Assembly: GCF_001051995.2 (NCBI RefSeq)
Contig: NZ_CP014646.1
Span: forward strand, 3,968,001-4,032,000
Direction of reading: 5' to 3'
DNA: 64,000 nucleotides
Origin: Thauera humireducens
GTDB lineage: Bacteria; Pseudomonadota; Gammaproteobacteria; Burkholderiales; Rhodocyclaceae
The notes under the pieces were generated by a model, which was not told the DNA's origin, did not search any database, and saw only the letters and a list, made by a program, of their open reading frames with translations. This document shows, piece by piece, positions 9,156 through 18,679 of this stretch (its first letter is position 1; each line of letters opens with the position of its first letter). The translations under genes were made by a program, and so were the position numbers.

Positions 9156-10031
9156 ATGACTCCATCCATCCCCCTGCTGCAGAATCCGCTGGCAAGTACA
9201 TCGTCATTGTATGTGGTGGCGACACCGCTCGGAAACATGAATGACATCGGCGTGCGTGCGTTGTCCGTGCTGGCTGCTGTCGACGTCGTGGCGGCGGAGG
9301 ATACGCGCCATAGCCAGCGCCTGCTCGATGCCTTCGGGGTGACGACGCGAATGCTGGCGGTGCATCAGCACAACGAGCAGGAGGCGGCCGGACGACTGAT
9401 CGCATTGCTCGAGTCGGGGCAGCAGGTGGCGCTGATCACCGATGCGGGCACGCCCGCCGTCTCCGATCCGGGGGCCAGGTTGGTGGCGCGGGTGCGCGCC
9501 GCCGGCTACCCGGTGGTGCCCGTGCCCGGGCCGTGTGCAGCGGTGGCTGCGCTGTCGGTATCCGGCTTTGCCGAGGGTGGCTTCCGCTTTGTCGGCTTCC
9601 TGCCACCGAAATCGGCCGCGCGTGTCTCGGCGCTGCAGACCCTGCGCGACGAACGGGATGCGATGGTGTTCTACGAAGCGCCGCACCGCATCGTCGAGTG
9701 CGTGGCGGACATGGCTGCGGTGTTCGGCGGCGAGCGCGAGGTGCTGATCGCGCGCGAGATCACCAAGCTGCACGAGCAGATCGTGCGCATGCCCCTGGGC
9801 GAGACGGCGGCCTGGTTCGCCGGCGACGCCAACCGCAGTCGGGGCGAGTTCGTGCTCGTACTGGGTGGAGCGCCCGACGTGGAGGGGCTCGATGCGGAGG
9901 CCGAACGCGTCCTGGCGCTGTTGCTGGATGCCTTGCCGGTGAAGGGCGCGGCGAAGCTTGCCGCGGAGATCACCGGCGCGCCGAAGAACCTGTTGTACGC
10001 CCGTGCGCTGGCATTGCGCGAGCCGCGCTGA
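9156..10031 (+). CDS. rsmI: 16S rRNA (cytidine1402-2'-O)-methyltransferase
   Basis: 291 aa. RsmI 2'-O-methylates C1402 of 16S rRNA in the decoding centre. The tetrapyrrole-methylase fold begins [15 protein letters not shown] and includes [22 protein letters not shown] and [14 protein letters not shown], all hallmarks of the family. The start ATG at 9156 gives the short N-terminal extension before LYVVATP. Divergent from yraN, as in many proteobacteria. Confidence 0.94.
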   Translation: MTPSIPLLQNPLASTSSLYVVATPLGNMNDIGVRALSVLAAVDVVAAEDTRHSQRLLDAFGVTTRMLAVHQHNEQEAAGRLIALLESGQQVALITDAGTPAVSDPGARLVARVRAAGYPVVPVPGPCAAVAALSVSGFAEGGFRFVGFLPPKSAARVSALQTLRDERDAMVFYEAPHRIVECVADMAAVFGGEREVLIAREITKLHEQIVRMPLGETAAWFAGDANRSRGEFVLVLGGAPDVEGLDAEAERVLALLLDALPVKGAAKLAAEITGAPKNLLYARALALREPR

Positions 10032-10047
10032 AGGGCGTCCGACCGCC

Positions 10048-10073
10048 TATAATCATGACCTTGGTCCAAGGAT
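10048..10073 (+). promoter_or_regulatory. pyrC promoter -10 and leader hairpin over the ribosome site
   Basis: A perfect TATAAT (10048-10053) sits 49 nt after... the rsmI coding end region and just upstream of pyrC. The predicted transcription start (10059-10061) is the first base of CCTTGG, which pairs with CCAAGG (10066-10071). The second arm holds the AAGG of the ribosome site (AAGGAT, 7 nt from the ATG). A transcript starting at the C residues can form a 5-bp stem with a 3-nt loop; one starting 3-4 nt later cannot. No good -35 is seen. Confidence 0.55.
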
Positions 10074-10080
10074 AAGCACC

Positions 10081-11115
10081 ATGCAAACGATCACCCTTGT
10101 CCGTCCCGACGACTGGCATCTCCACGTCCGCGACGATGCGGCGCTAGCCTCGGTGGTACCGCATACCGCAGCTCGTTTCGGGCGTGCGCTGATCATGCCG
10201 AACCTGAAGCCGCCGGTGACGACCACCGCGCAGGCGCTAGCCTACCGCGAGCGCATTCTTGCGGCCGTGCCGGGGACGCGTTTCGAACCGCTGATGAGTC
10301 TTTATCTCACCGACAACCTGCCGCCTGACGAGATCGATCGTGCGGTCCAGTCGGGCCGCATCGTGGCCGCGAAGCTTTACCCCGCGGGCGCCACGACCAA
10401 CTCTGACGCCGGCGTCACGGCCATCGACAAGATCTATCCGGTGCTCGAGCGCATGGAGAAGCTCGGGCTGGTGTTGTGCGTGCACGGAGAGGCGACCGGT
10501 GCGGATGTCGACGTCTTCGACCGCGAGCGGGTCTTCATCGAGCGCACGCTGTCACCGCTGGTGCGGCGCTTTCCAGGGCTCAAGGTGGTCTTCGAGCACA
10601 TCACGACGTCCGAAGCCGCGCAGTTCGTACGCGCGGCCGGTGCGCATGTGGCGGCCACGGTGACCGCGCACCATCTGTTGCTGAACCGGAATGCCATCTT
10701 CCAGGGCGGTATCCGTCCGCATCATTACTGCCTGCCGGTGCTCAAGCGCGAGACGCATCGTGAGGCGCTGGTGGCGGCCGTCACCTCGGGTAATACGCGC
10801 TTCTTCCTCGGCACGGACTCGGCGCCGCATGCACGCAGCACGAAGGAGAATGCCTGTGGCTGCGCGGGCTGCTACACCGCCCATGCTGGCATCGAGCTCT
10901 ACGCCGAGGTGTTCGAGGCGGCGGGTGCGCTTGAGAAGCTCGAAGCCTTTGCGAGCCTGAACGGTCCGGCGTTCTATGGCCTTGCACCCAACCCGGACTC
11001 GATCACCCTGCGCAAGGAGTCGTGGTCCGTGCCGGCGAGCTATCCCTACCTGGGTAGCGATCCGCTGGTGCCGCTGCGTGCCGGTGAGAGTGTGTCCTGG
11101 AAACTGGTCGCCTGA
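10081..11115 (+). CDS. pyrC: Dihydroorotase
   Basis: 344 aa, class II dihydroorotase. It cyclises N-carbamoyl-aspartate to dihydroorotate, the third step of pyrimidine synthesis. Metal-binding DWHLHVRD opens the protein. Also intact are the carboxylated-Lys stretch [16 protein letters not shown], metal ligands in CVHGE and FEHITT, and the catalytic Asp in GTDSAPH. The family start coincides with the ATG at 10081, preceded by AAGGAT. It is separated from rsmI by 49 nt that carry its own promoter. Confidence 0.96.
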   Translation: MQTITLVRPDDWHLHVRDDAALASVVPHTAARFGRALIMPNLKPPVTTTAQALAYRERILAAVPGTRFEPLMSLYLTDNLPPDEIDRAVQSGRIVAAKLYPAGATTNSDAGVTAIDKIYPVLERMEKLGLVLCVHGEATGADVDVFDRERVFIERTLSPLVRRFPGLKVVFEHITTSEAAQFVRAAGAHVAATVTAHHLLLNRNAIFQGGIRPHHYCLPVLKRETHREALVAAVTSGNTRFFLGTDSAPHARSTKENACGCAGCYTAHAGIELYAEVFEAAGALEKLEAFASLNGPAFYGLAPNPDSITLRKESWSVPASYPYLGSDPLVPLRAGESVSWKLVA

Positions 11116-11125
11116 GGAGAGGGGC

Positions 11126-11563
11126 ATGATCGGCCACGTCAGCCGTATCCGTCGGATTGTCCTTGCGCTTGCCCTGCTGCCGCTGTTGTCCGCCTGCGAG
11201 AACAGCGCGACGGCCTACATGGTCGAGGGCAGCCAGCATGCGCTCGTGCTGGTGCGCGAGCAGAAGTTCTTCTGGGATGATGAACTCAAGCAGTCGCTGA
11301 TCGCTTCGCGTCTGCCGCACTGCCAGAAGCGGGTGTCGATTCACCCAGGCTCGACGACGCTGGTCGAGATGCGCGTGTATGAGGCTGGCGACCGGCTGTG
11401 GGCGCTGCATCAAGGCAACCGCTGGTATCTCGCCAGCACGGAGCAGTGTCGCGTGCAGGATTGGGATAACGCCTCGGGTCAGCCCCCCGGTCGCCTGGTC
11501 GGCAGTTTCGTACTGAAAGAGGGGGCGCCGACTTTTGTTGCGGCGCCAGCCGACGGCGGCTGA
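11126..11563 (+). CDS. Small putative lipoprotein downstream of pyrC
   Basis: 145 aa. A signal peptide (IVLALALLPLLSAC) ends in a lipobox with Cys at about residue 24, so an acylated envelope protein is likely. The rest (HALVLVREQKFFWDDELKQSL and CQKRVSIHPG) matches a hypothetical betaproteobacterial family I cannot name with a function; four Cys are present in all. It starts 10 nt after pyrC with GAGGAGAGG as ribosome site and is probably co-transcribed with pyrC. Confidence 0.75.
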   Translation: MIGHVSRIRRIVLALALLPLLSACENSATAYMVEGSQHALVLVREQKFFWDDELKQSLIASRLPHCQKRVSIHPGSTTLVEMRVYEAGDRLWALHQGNRWYLASTEQCRVQDWDNASGQPPGRLVGSFVLKEGAPTFVAAPADGG

Positions 11564-11585
11564 GCCGAACGCGTATAATCCGACG

Positions 11586-11970
11586 CGGGAAGTTCGCCAG
11601 GCAGTCGCTGCGCACCTCGTCGTGCGTGGAGGAAAGTCCGGGCCCCGCAGAGCAGGATGCCGGCTAACGGCCGGGCGCCGTGAGGCGACGGAAAGTGCAA
11701 CAGAGAGCAGACCGCCGATGGCCCGTGCAAACGGGATCAGGCAAGGGTGAAACGGTGAGGTAAGAGCTCACCGCAGGACTGGCAACAGGACTGGCACGGC
11801 AAACCCCATCCGGGGCAAGGCCAAATAGGGGAGCATTGGCGTGGCTCGCGTCGCTCCCGGGTAGGCTGCTAGAGCGCCACGGTAACGGGGCGCCCAGAGG
11901 AATGACTGCCCGATGTCGCCGGCTTGCCGGCGATGTTCGACAGAACCCGGCTTATCGGCGAACTTCCCCA
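11586..11970 (+). ncRNA. rnpB: RNase P RNA, bacterial class A
   Basis: The catalytic RNA of RNase P, which removes the 5' leader of tRNA precursors. The 5' end GGAAGTTCGCC (11588-11598) pairs with GGCGAACTTCC near the 3' end (from 11957) to form helix P1. The universally conserved GAGGAAAGTCCGGGC lies at 11629-11643 and ACAGAACCCGGCTTAT at 11940-11955, forming the P4 region. A TATAAT (11574-11579) lies immediately after the preceding stop codon and about 7 nt before the RNA start; the -35 is poor. The exact ends are estimates within a few bases. Confidence 0.95.
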
Positions 11971-12259
11971 CTTCCATTTTTGAGCCGCAAGGCCTCCGCA
12001 TACGGGCGCGCATGCGCGTCGCGTCGTGCGGCGCCTCGGCTCAACAGCGACGTACGCCTGCAAGGGGCGTGCGCGCATCCGGCGCGCCGCGTCGCAGCCA
12101 GTATTTTTCCCACTTCGCCCCACCTTTACGTCGATCCCGCCCAAGTTCGACCGGTTTCACATGTCCATTCGCTATTGGCCTTGATTTTTCAGGGTTTATT
12201 GAACATTTCCCGGGTTCGCATAAGTCATTGTGTAACAACGAGATTCCGGTTTTGTCAGC
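11971..12259. other. Intergenic region between rnpB and the mraZ promoter
   Basis: No supported gene. The left half is very GC-rich with several overlapping GCGC inverted repeats (around 12010-12100); the right half (12110-12260) is markedly AT-richer. This contrast fits a run-off/termination zone for rnpB followed by the upstream part of the dcw promoter. Short open frames on both strands lack ribosome sites and family features. Confidence 0.4.
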
Positions 12260-12321
12260 TTGACCGGGTACGGCCTTTCCACTAAAGTGGGTCCAAGTGG
12301 AAAAAAGTGGGGGAAAGTGTC
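12260..12321 (+). promoter_or_regulatory. mraZ (dcw cluster) promoter with four 10-bp-spaced MraZ boxes
   Basis: TTGACC (12260-12265), a 17-bp spacer and TAAAGT (12283-12288) form a good sigma-70 promoter. Four repeats of the MraZ operator type follow at exactly 10-bp spacing: AAAGTGGG (12284), CAAGTGGA (12294), AAAGTGGG (12304) and AAAGTGTC (12314). The first overlaps the -10, so bound MraZ should block initiation. MraZ is known in E. coli to repress its own operon through GTGGG direct repeats. mraZ starts 35 nt downstream of the last box. Confidence 0.85.
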
Positions 12322-12355
12322 GTTTCGACGCTGCCCCGTGCCGTCAGGGGGGACG

Positions 12356-12799
12356 ATGTTCCAGGGAGCCGCAGCGCTCAATCTCGATGCCAAGGGTCGT
12401 CTCGCGATCCCCGCGCGGCATCGCGATGCCTTGGCCGTCGAGAACGGCCAAGTGGTGTTGACCGCCCATCCTCACGGCTGCCTGCTTGTTTACCCCGTTC
12501 CCGCCTGGGTTCCGATCCGCGACAAGGTGCTCGCGGCGCCGGGGCTTGATCCGACCTCCGCCATGCTGAAGCGCCTTCTCGTGGGTTTTGCCCAGGAGGA
12601 AGCGCTCGACGCTTCAGGCCGTGTCCTGGTGGCTTCGTCGCTGCGCCAGTTCGCGAAGCTCGACAAGCAGGTCTGGCTGGTGGGGCAGGGCAGTCACTTC
12701 GAGCTCTGGTCCGATGAGGGCTGGCAGAAGCAGCAGGAAGCCATGCTGGCCCTGATGAATACCGGGTTGCCGCCCGGCTTCGAGAGCCTGGCGCTGTGA
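12356..12799 (+). CDS. mraZ: Transcriptional regulator MraZ
   Basis: 147 aa, usual length. MraZ is a ring-forming DNA-binding protein with two AbrB-like motifs, here [18 protein letters not shown] near residue 2 and [17 protein letters not shown] near residue 85. It autoregulates the dcw cluster; its operator repeats lie directly upstream. The ATG at 12356 gives the standard N-terminus; an in-frame ATG at 12260 lies within the -35 hexamer and cannot be the start. It overlaps rsmH by 4 nt (GTGA). Confidence 0.95.
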   Translation: MFQGAAALNLDAKGRLAIPARHRDALAVENGQVVLTAHPHGCLLVYPVPAWVPIRDKVLAAPGLDPTSAMLKRLLVGFAQEEALDASGRVLVASSLRQFAKLDKQVWLVGQGSHFELWSDEGWQKQQEAMLALMNTGLPPGFESLAL

Positions 12800-13734
12800 G
12801 TGCGCCTCAGGCACATATCACCGTCCTGCTGAACGAGGCGGTCGATGCGCTCGCGATTCGCGCTGACGGCGTCTATGTGGACGGCACCTTCGGGCGTGGC
12901 GGGCATAGTCGCGCGGTACTCGAGCGGCTTGGGCCGCAGGGGCGGCTGATCGCCTTCGATCGCGATCCGGTGGCAATCGCAGCCGGGCAGGCGCTTGGTA
13001 ATGCGCGGCTGACGCTGGTGCATTCGGCCTTTGGCGATCTCGATGCTCAGCTTGATGCGCTTGGTGTGGCGCGGGTGGATGGCGTGTTGCTGGATCTCGG
13101 GGTGTCGTCACCGCAGCTTGACGATGCGTCGCGTGGCATGAGTTTTCGCTTCGATGCGCCGCTGGACATGCGGATGGACACGAGCCGCGGGCAAACCGTG
13201 GCGGAATGGCTGGCGGAGGCAACCGTCGGTCAGATCACGGAGGTAATCAGGGATTATGGCGAGGAACGGTTTGCTTATGCGATTGCAAAGGCGATTGCAG
13301 CTGCTCGGGCAGGGGGGGCTGTTGCAACCACTGGACAACTTGCCGCGATCGTGGAAAAAGCGGTCAGGACACGCGAGCCGGGGCAGCACCCGGCGACACG
13401 CACCTTCCAGGCTCTACGGATTTTCATTAATCAAGAGCTCGAGGAGCTGACGCGCGTGCTGCCTGCCTGCGTCGCGCGGCTGGTGCCGGGCGGGCGTCTG
13501 GCGGTGATCAGCTTCCATTCCCTCGAAGACCGTATCGTCAAGCGCTTCATGCGTGACGAGTCGCGCCCGCCGGTGTTTCCGGCGCGCCTGCCGATTCGTG
13601 CCGCCGACCTGCCGCCGCCGCGCCTGCGCCTGGTCGGCAAGGCTGTGCGCCCGAGCGGGGCTGAGGTCGCGGCCAATCCGCGTTCGCGCAGTGCGGTGAT
13701 GCGCGTCGCCGAGCGCACGGAGGCGTCCGCATGA
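12796..13734 (+). CDS. rsmH: 16S rRNA (cytosine1402-N4)-methyltransferase
   Basis: 312 aa. RsmH (MraW) N4-methylates C1402 of 16S rRNA, the same nucleotide that RsmI (also in this window) methylates on the ribose. SAM-binding [18 protein letters not shown] is near residue 30; the C-terminal signature [16 protein letters not shown] is intact. The start is GTG at 12796, overlapping the mraZ stop, so translation is probably coupled. It overlaps ftsL by 4 nt. Confidence 0.96.
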   Translation: MSAPQAHITVLLNEAVDALAIRADGVYVDGTFGRGGHSRAVLERLGPQGRLIAFDRDPVAIAAGQALGNARLTLVHSAFGDLDAQLDALGVARVDGVLLDLGVSSPQLDDASRGMSFRFDAPLDMRMDTSRGQTVAEWLAEATVGQITEVIRDYGEERFAYAIAKAIAAARAGGAVATTGQLAAIVEKAVRTREPGQHPATRTFQALRIFINQELEELTRVLPACVARLVPGGRLAVISFHSLEDRIVKRFMRDESRPPVFPARLPIRAADLPPPRLRLVGKAVRPSGAEVAANPRSRSAVMRVAERTEASA

Positions 13735-14000
13735 TGATCCGGGCCGACGCGGTGCTGGTGGCGCTGGTGGTAGCGAGCGCGCTCGGGGTGGTCTCGTCCC
13801 AGCATCAGGCACGCAAGCTCTACGCTGAGTTCGAACGCGAGCAGTCGCGTGCCCATGGGCTTGAGGTCGAGTGGGGGCAGCTGCAGCTCGAGCAAAGCAC
13901 CTGGGCGGCACACGCCCGGGTCGAGAAGCTGGCGCGCGAAAGGCTGGGCATGCGTCCGCCTGTGCAGGGGCAGGTCATGTTGGTGGAGCCGCAATCATGA
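13731..14000 (+). CDS. ftsL: Cell division protein FtsL
   Basis: 89 aa, a bitopic membrane protein. A short N-terminus is followed by one helix ([15 protein letters not shown]) and a periplasmic coiled coil rich in Glu/Arg/Gln (residues about 25-65), ending in the conserved patch [14 protein letters not shown]. FtsL joins FtsB and FtsQ and activates FtsWI at the septum. Sequence conservation is low in this family; position between rsmH and ftsI makes the call safe. It overlaps both neighbours by 4 nt. Confidence 0.93.
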   Translation: MMIRADAVLVALVVASALGVVSSQHQARKLYAEFEREQSRAHGLEVEWGQLQLEQSTWAAHARVEKLARERLGMRPPVQGQVMLVEPQS

Positions 14001-15769
14001 AAAAGAATCAACGTACGGTCACCTTCAATCACAACCCCTTGCTCAAGCGCGAGTTGCCGCAGTGGCGCCCGCGCTTCGTGTTGCTGGCCCTGCTCGCGGG
14101 GTCGATGGCGCTGACCGGGCGCGCCCTGTACCTGCAGGGCGTGAATAAGGATTTCCTGCAGGCCAAGGGCGAGTCGCGCTATGCGCGAACGATCGAGATC
14201 CCGGCTACGCGCGGTCGTATCACCGATCGCCACGGCGACATGCTGGCGGTCAGCACGCCCGTGCGTTCGGTGTGGGCGCTGCCGTCCGACGCCAAGCTCG
14301 AGCCTGCCCAGGCGCGGGAGCTCGCGCGCATGCTCGAGATGGATGTGCGTGAGCTCAATGAAAAGCTCGCCACGCCGCGCGACTTCGTCTATCTGAAGCG
14401 TCAGCTGTCGCCCGAGGTGGCACAGCGCATCGCCGACCTCAAGCTGCCCGGCATTCACCAGCAGCAGGAGTACCGTCGCTACTATCCGGGCGGCGAGGTG
14501 ATGGCGCATATCCTGGGCTTCACCGACGTCGAGGACCGTGGCCAGGAAGGCATCGAGCTTGCCTTCGAGAAGCAGCTCGCAGGTCGTCCGGGATTGCGAC
14601 GGGTGATCAAGGATCGTCGTGGCCAGATCATCGAGGACGTCGAGGCCGTGCGCCCGCCCCGCGAAGGTGAGGATGTCGCGCTTTCGATCGACGGCAAGAT
14701 TCAGTACCTCGCCTGGTCGGCCCTGCGCGACACGATGCAGCAGCACAAGGCCAAGGCCGGTGCGGCGGTGGTCATCGACTCGCGTACCGGCGAGATCCTT
14801 GCGCTGGCCAACGCGCCGACCTTCAACCCCAACAACCGCAGCAACCTGACCGGCGAACAACTCCGCAACCGGGTGTTTACCGACAGCTTCGAACCGGGCT
14901 CGGTGATGAAGCCTTTCATCGCCGGGCTGGCGCTCGACCGTGGCAAGGCGACGCCAACGACTTTGATCGACGTCTCTGCCGGACGCATGACGATCGGTAC
15001 GGCGACCATCTCCGATTCGCATCGTCACGCCCGGTCGTTGACGGTCGCGGAAGTGATGCAGAAGTCGTCCAACATCGGCACGGTGAAGCTCGCCCAGCAT
15101 TTCAGCCCGACCGAGATGTGGCAGTTGTTTGACGATCTCGGTTTCGGCAAGCCGCTGAACCTGGGTTTCCCCGGCGAAAGCGGGGGGCGCCTGCGTCCGG
15201 CCAAGACCTGGAGACCGATCGAGCAGGCGACGATGTCCTACGGTCACGGTATCTCCGTGAGCCTGATCCAGATGGCCCGCGCCTATCTCGCCTTTGCGCG
15301 TGACGGCGAGCTGGTGCCGCTCTCCCTGACCCGTGTCGAGGGCGAGCCCAGCAATGGCCGTCGTATCTTCTCGCCCGAGACGACGCATGCGGTGCGTGCG
15401 ATGCTGGAGTCAGTGACACAGCCTGGCGGTACGGCGACCAAGGCGCAGGTCGCGGGTTATCGCGTCGGCGGCAAGACCGGTACCGCCCTCAAGATCGAGA
15501 ATGGTCGCTACACCAAGCGCTACATCGCATCTTTCGTGGGCTTTGCGCCGGTCTCCAATCCGCGCCTGGTGGTCGCCGTGATGATCGATGAACCGAGTGC
15601 GGGCAGCTACTACGCCGGCACGGTGGCCGGGCCGCTGTTCTCTCGCATCATGGAAGGTTCGCTGCGCTCGCTCGGCGTCGCGCCTGACGCGCCGCTGACG
15701 CCGCTGCAGCTCGCGCGGCGCCAGTCCGAGGGCGCGGGGGGCACGGCCGTCGCGCAGGAGAGCATGTAA
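13997..15769 (+). CDS. ftsI: Peptidoglycan transpeptidase FtsI (PBP3)
   Basis: 590 aa. FtsI cross-links septal peptidoglycan with FtsW. One N-terminal membrane helix (residues 27-47) is followed by the non-catalytic pedestal (TRGRITDRHGDMLA...) and the transpeptidase domain. The catalytic SVMK (Ser302, Lys305), SSN (357-359) and KTGT (493-496) motifs are all present. The start at 13997 overlaps the ftsL stop (ATGA). murE begins immediately after its stop. Confidence 0.96.
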   Translation: MKKNQRTVTFNHNPLLKRELPQWRPRFVLLALLAGSMALTGRALYLQGVNKDFLQAKGESRYARTIEIPATRGRITDRHGDMLAVSTPVRSVWALPSDAKLEPAQARELARMLEMDVRELNEKLATPRDFVYLKRQLSPEVAQRIADLKLPGIHQQQEYRRYYPGGEVMAHILGFTDVEDRGQEGIELAFEKQLAGRPGLRRVIKDRRGQIIEDVEAVRPPREGEDVALSIDGKIQYLAWSALRDTMQQHKAKAGAAVVIDSRTGEILALANAPTFNPNNRSNLTGEQLRNRVFTDSFEPGSVMKPFIAGLALDRGKATPTTLIDVSAGRMTIGTATISDSHRHARSLTVAEVMQKSSNIGTVKLAQHFSPTEMWQLFDDLGFGKPLNLGFPGESGGRLRPAKTWRPIEQATMSYGHGISVSLIQMARAYLAFARDGELVPLSLTRVEGEPSNGRRIFSPETTHAVRAMLESVTQPGGTATKAQVAGYRVGGKTGTALKIENGRYTKRYIASFVGFAPVSNPRLVVAVMIDEPSAGSYYAGTVAGPLFSRIMEGSLRSLGVAPDAPLTPLQLARRQSEGAGGTAVAQESM

Positions 15770-17269
15770 ATGAGCCTTGCCGCACCCATCCTCGCGCGCC
15801 TGCAGGCAGCTGGCGTGGTCCCCTGCGGGATCACGGCGGACTCGCGCCGTGTCGGGCCGGGTGAGGTGTTCGCGGCGTGGCCCGGATTTCGCACCGACGG
15901 CCGGCGCTACCTGGCGTCGGCCGTCGAGCGTGGCGCAGCCGCCGTGCTGTGGGAAAGCGGCGATGGCTTCAACGCAGGGGAGCTGCCCATTCCGTCGCTG
16001 CCGGTCGAGCGTCTGCGTGACCTTGCCGGCCATCTCGCGCACGAGATCTATGGTCGCCCGTCCGAACGCCTCTGGCTTGTGGGGGTGACGGGCACCAATG
16101 GCAAGACTACCGTGAGCCAGATGCTGGCGAGCGCCATGCAGGACCTTGGGGTGCGCTGCGGTATCGTCGGCACCCTTGGCAACGGTTTCCCGGGCGAACT
16201 GGAGAGTTCGCTCAACACCACGCCCGATGCGCTCGAGCTGCATCGCTTGCTCGCCGGCTTCGCCAGGGCCGGGGCAGGGGCGGCGGCGATGGAGGTCTCG
16301 TCCATCGGCCTCGACCAGGGGCGGGTCAATGGCGCCTGCTTCGATGTGGCGATCTTCACCAACCTGAGCCGCGACCACCTCGATTACCACGGCTCGATGG
16401 AGGCCTACGGCGAAGCCAAGGCGCGCCTCTTCTCGCTACCCGGGGTGGAGCGCTGCGTGATCAACATCGACGATCCCTACGGGCTCATGCTCGCGCGGCG
16501 GCTGGTGGCGCAGGGGCGGGACGTGATCGCGTGCACCCTGTACCACGCCAACGCCGATGCGGTGCCGGGTGCGCGTGTGCTGCTCGGCGACCGGCTGCAG
16601 GCTGCGCCGACGGGCTTGCGCTTCGCGCTGCAGTGGGATCACCGCGTTGCCGAAATTCAGGTCCGGATGGTTGCGCCGTTCAACGTCTCGAACCTGCTGG
16701 CCGTGGCGGGCGCGCTGCTCGCGCGCGGTGTGCCGTTCGATGAGCTGCCGCCCGTTCTGGTGCGGATGACGCCGCCGGAGGGACGCATGCAACTGGTCGG
16801 CGGCGTGTGCGAGCCGCTGATCGTGATCGATTATGCGCATACGCCGGACGCGCTGGCGCAGGTGCTCGAATCCCTGCGTACGACCGTGCACTCGCGTCGC
16901 GGCCGGCTCAGCTGCGTCTTTGGCTGCGGCGGCGACCGTGATGCGGGCAAGCGTCCGCTGATGGGCGAGGTCGCTGCTCGTCTTGCCGACCGCGTCATTG
17001 TCACCAGTGACAATCCGCGCACGGAAGATCCGCTGAAGATCCTCGATGCAGTGGCAGCAGGCGCAGGCCCGCAGGCCGAGTGCATCGTCGATCGCGCACA
17101 GGCGATCCGCATCGCCATCGCGGAGGCGGCGGCGGATGACGTCGTGGTGATCGCGGGCAAGGGCCATGAGCCGTATCAGGAAGTGATGGGTCAGCGCCTG
17201 CCGTTCTCGGACCTGGAGCAGGCGAATGTGGCGCTGCGCGCCTGGCATGCGGGAGGGGCGAAACGATGA
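15770..17269 (+). CDS. murE: UDP-MurNAc-L-Ala-D-Glu:meso-DAP ligase
   Basis: 499 aa. MurE adds meso-diaminopimelate to the UDP-MurNAc dipeptide using ATP. The ATP loop [14 protein letters not shown] is near residue 107. The motif SDNPRTEDP marks the DAP-specific (not lysine-specific) enzymes, in line with a Gram-negative wall. The Mur C-terminal motif VIAGKGHEPYQE is present. It has no gap to ftsI and overlaps murF by 4 nt. Confidence 0.97.
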   Translation: MSLAAPILARLQAAGVVPCGITADSRRVGPGEVFAAWPGFRTDGRRYLASAVERGAAAVLWESGDGFNAGELPIPSLPVERLRDLAGHLAHEIYGRPSERLWLVGVTGTNGKTTVSQMLASAMQDLGVRCGIVGTLGNGFPGELESSLNTTPDALELHRLLAGFARAGAGAAAMEVSSIGLDQGRVNGACFDVAIFTNLSRDHLDYHGSMEAYGEAKARLFSLPGVERCVINIDDPYGLMLARRLVAQGRDVIACTLYHANADAVPGARVLLGDRLQAAPTGLRFALQWDHRVAEIQVRMVAPFNVSNLLAVAGALLARGVPFDELPPVLVRMTPPEGRMQLVGGVCEPLIVIDYAHTPDALAQVLESLRTTVHSRRGRLSCVFGCGGDRDAGKRPLMGEVAARLADRVIVTSDNPRTEDPLKILDAVAAGAGPQAECIVDRAQAIRIAIAEAAADDVVVIAGKGHEPYQEVMGQRLPFSDLEQANVALRAWHAGGAKR

Positions 17270-18678
17270 TGAGTCTGCAGGATGCCGCACGCGCCCTCGC
17301 TCAGTATGGCGCGCGTGCAATCGGCATGACGCGCTTTGACGGGGTGGGTACCGACAGTCGCGCGCTGGCGCCGGGTCAGCTGTTCGTCGCGCTGCGCGGC
17401 GAGCGCTTCGACGGTCACGACTTCGTGGATGTCGCGGCTCGAGCCGGGGCCGCGGCCGCCTTGGTGGATGTTCGCTGGTTCGACGCGAACCCCGAGCCGC
17501 CGCTGCCCGCACTGGTCGTCGAGGACACGCGTCTCGCGCTTGGTGCGCTCGCCGCGGCTTGGCGCTCGCGCTTCGCCCTGCCGCTCGTCGGCGTGACCGG
17601 CAGCAATGGCAAGACCACCGTCAAGGAGATGTGTGCCGCCATCCTGCGCGCGCAGGCGCGGCGGGACGGCTTCGGCGACGAGGCGGTGCTGGCGACGCGG
17701 GGGAACCTGAACAACGACATCGGCCTGCCGCTGACGCTGCTCGAGTTGCGCGACTTCCATCGCGCTGCCGTGATCGAGATGGGCATGAACCATCCGGGCG
17801 AGATCGCCTACCTGACGGCGCTGGCGCAACCAACCGTCGCCATCGTGAATAACGCGCAGCGGGCCCATCTCGAAGGCATGGGTACGCTCGAAGAGGTCGC
17901 GCACGAGAAGGGCGCGATCTATGCGGGGCTTGGCAGTGCCGGCGTGGCGGTGATCAATGCCGATGACCCGCATGCCCAGTACTGGCGCGCCCTGAACGCC
18001 GATCGTGCGATTGTGACATTCGGTATCGAGCAGGTCGCCGACGTCAGCGGCCGGTGTACCCTTCGCGGCCTCGGTTCGCGGGTCGAGCTCGATACTCCCC
18101 AGGGGCGTATCGACTTCGCACTGCAGGTGCCGGGTCTGCATAACGTGCGGAATGCCGTCGGCGCTGCCGCTGCCTGCCTTGCGGCCGGCGTGACGTCCGA
18201 GGCAGTGGCCGAAGGTCTCGGTGAGTTCCTTGGTACGCCGGGTCGTCTGCAGCGACGTATCGGTCCGGGCGGCGCCGTGATCCTCGACGACTCGTACAAC
18301 GCCAATCCCGACTCGGTGCGTGCCGGCATCGACGTGCTTGCGTCCATGCCGGGGCACACCTGGCTGGTGCTCGGCGATATGGGCGAGGTGGGCGAAACCA
18401 GCGCACAAGTCCATGACGAGATCGGCGGCTACGCCAAGAGCAAGGGGATCGACGGCCTGTTCGCACTGGGCGAAATGACGAATGTTGCGGTGCGAAATTT
18501 CGGCGATGGCGCCCAGCACTTCGCGTCGCCCGAGGCGCTGGTGCGGGCGCTGGCGCCCAGGCTGGATGCAGACTCGGTCGTGCTGGTGAAGGGCTCGCGG
18601 TTCATGCGTATGGAAAGGGTGGCGGACGCGCTTGCGGCAATGCACAATTCCGCCCCTTCAATGGATAGCGGCGCCTAA
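17266..18678 (+). CDS. murF: UDP-MurNAc-tripeptide:D-Ala-D-Ala ligase
   Basis: 470 aa. MurF completes the UDP-MurNAc pentapeptide by adding D-Ala-D-Ala made by Ddl (also in the cluster). The ATP loop [13 protein letters not shown], the middle-domain motif [14 protein letters not shown] and the C-terminal [12 protein letters not shown] are intact. It overlaps murE by 4 nt and precedes mraY by 1 nt. Confidence 0.97.
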   Translation: MMSLQDAARALAQYGARAIGMTRFDGVGTDSRALAPGQLFVALRGERFDGHDFVDVAARAGAAAALVDVRWFDANPEPPLPALVVEDTRLALGALAAAWRSRFALPLVGVTGSNGKTTVKEMCAAILRAQARRDGFGDEAVLATRGNLNNDIGLPLTLLELRDFHRAAVIEMGMNHPGEIAYLTALAQPTVAIVNNAQRAHLEGMGTLEEVAHEKGAIYAGLGSAGVAVINADDPHAQYWRALNADRAIVTFGIEQVADVSGRCTLRGLGSRVELDTPQGRIDFALQVPGLHNVRNAVGAAAACLAAGVTSEAVAEGLGEFLGTPGRLQRRIGPGGAVILDDSYNANPDSVRAGIDVLASMPGHTWLVLGDMGEVGETSAQVHDEIGGYAKSKGIDGLFALGEMTNVAVRNFGDGAQHFASPEALVRALAPRLDADSVVLVKGSRFMRMERVADALAAMHNSAPSMDSGA

Positions 18679-18679
18679 C

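Noticed and set aside
11971..12259. Short open frames between rnpB and mraZ as genes.
   Set aside because: No ribosome sites, no start in a sensible place, and the region is explained by rnpB and the mraZ promoter.
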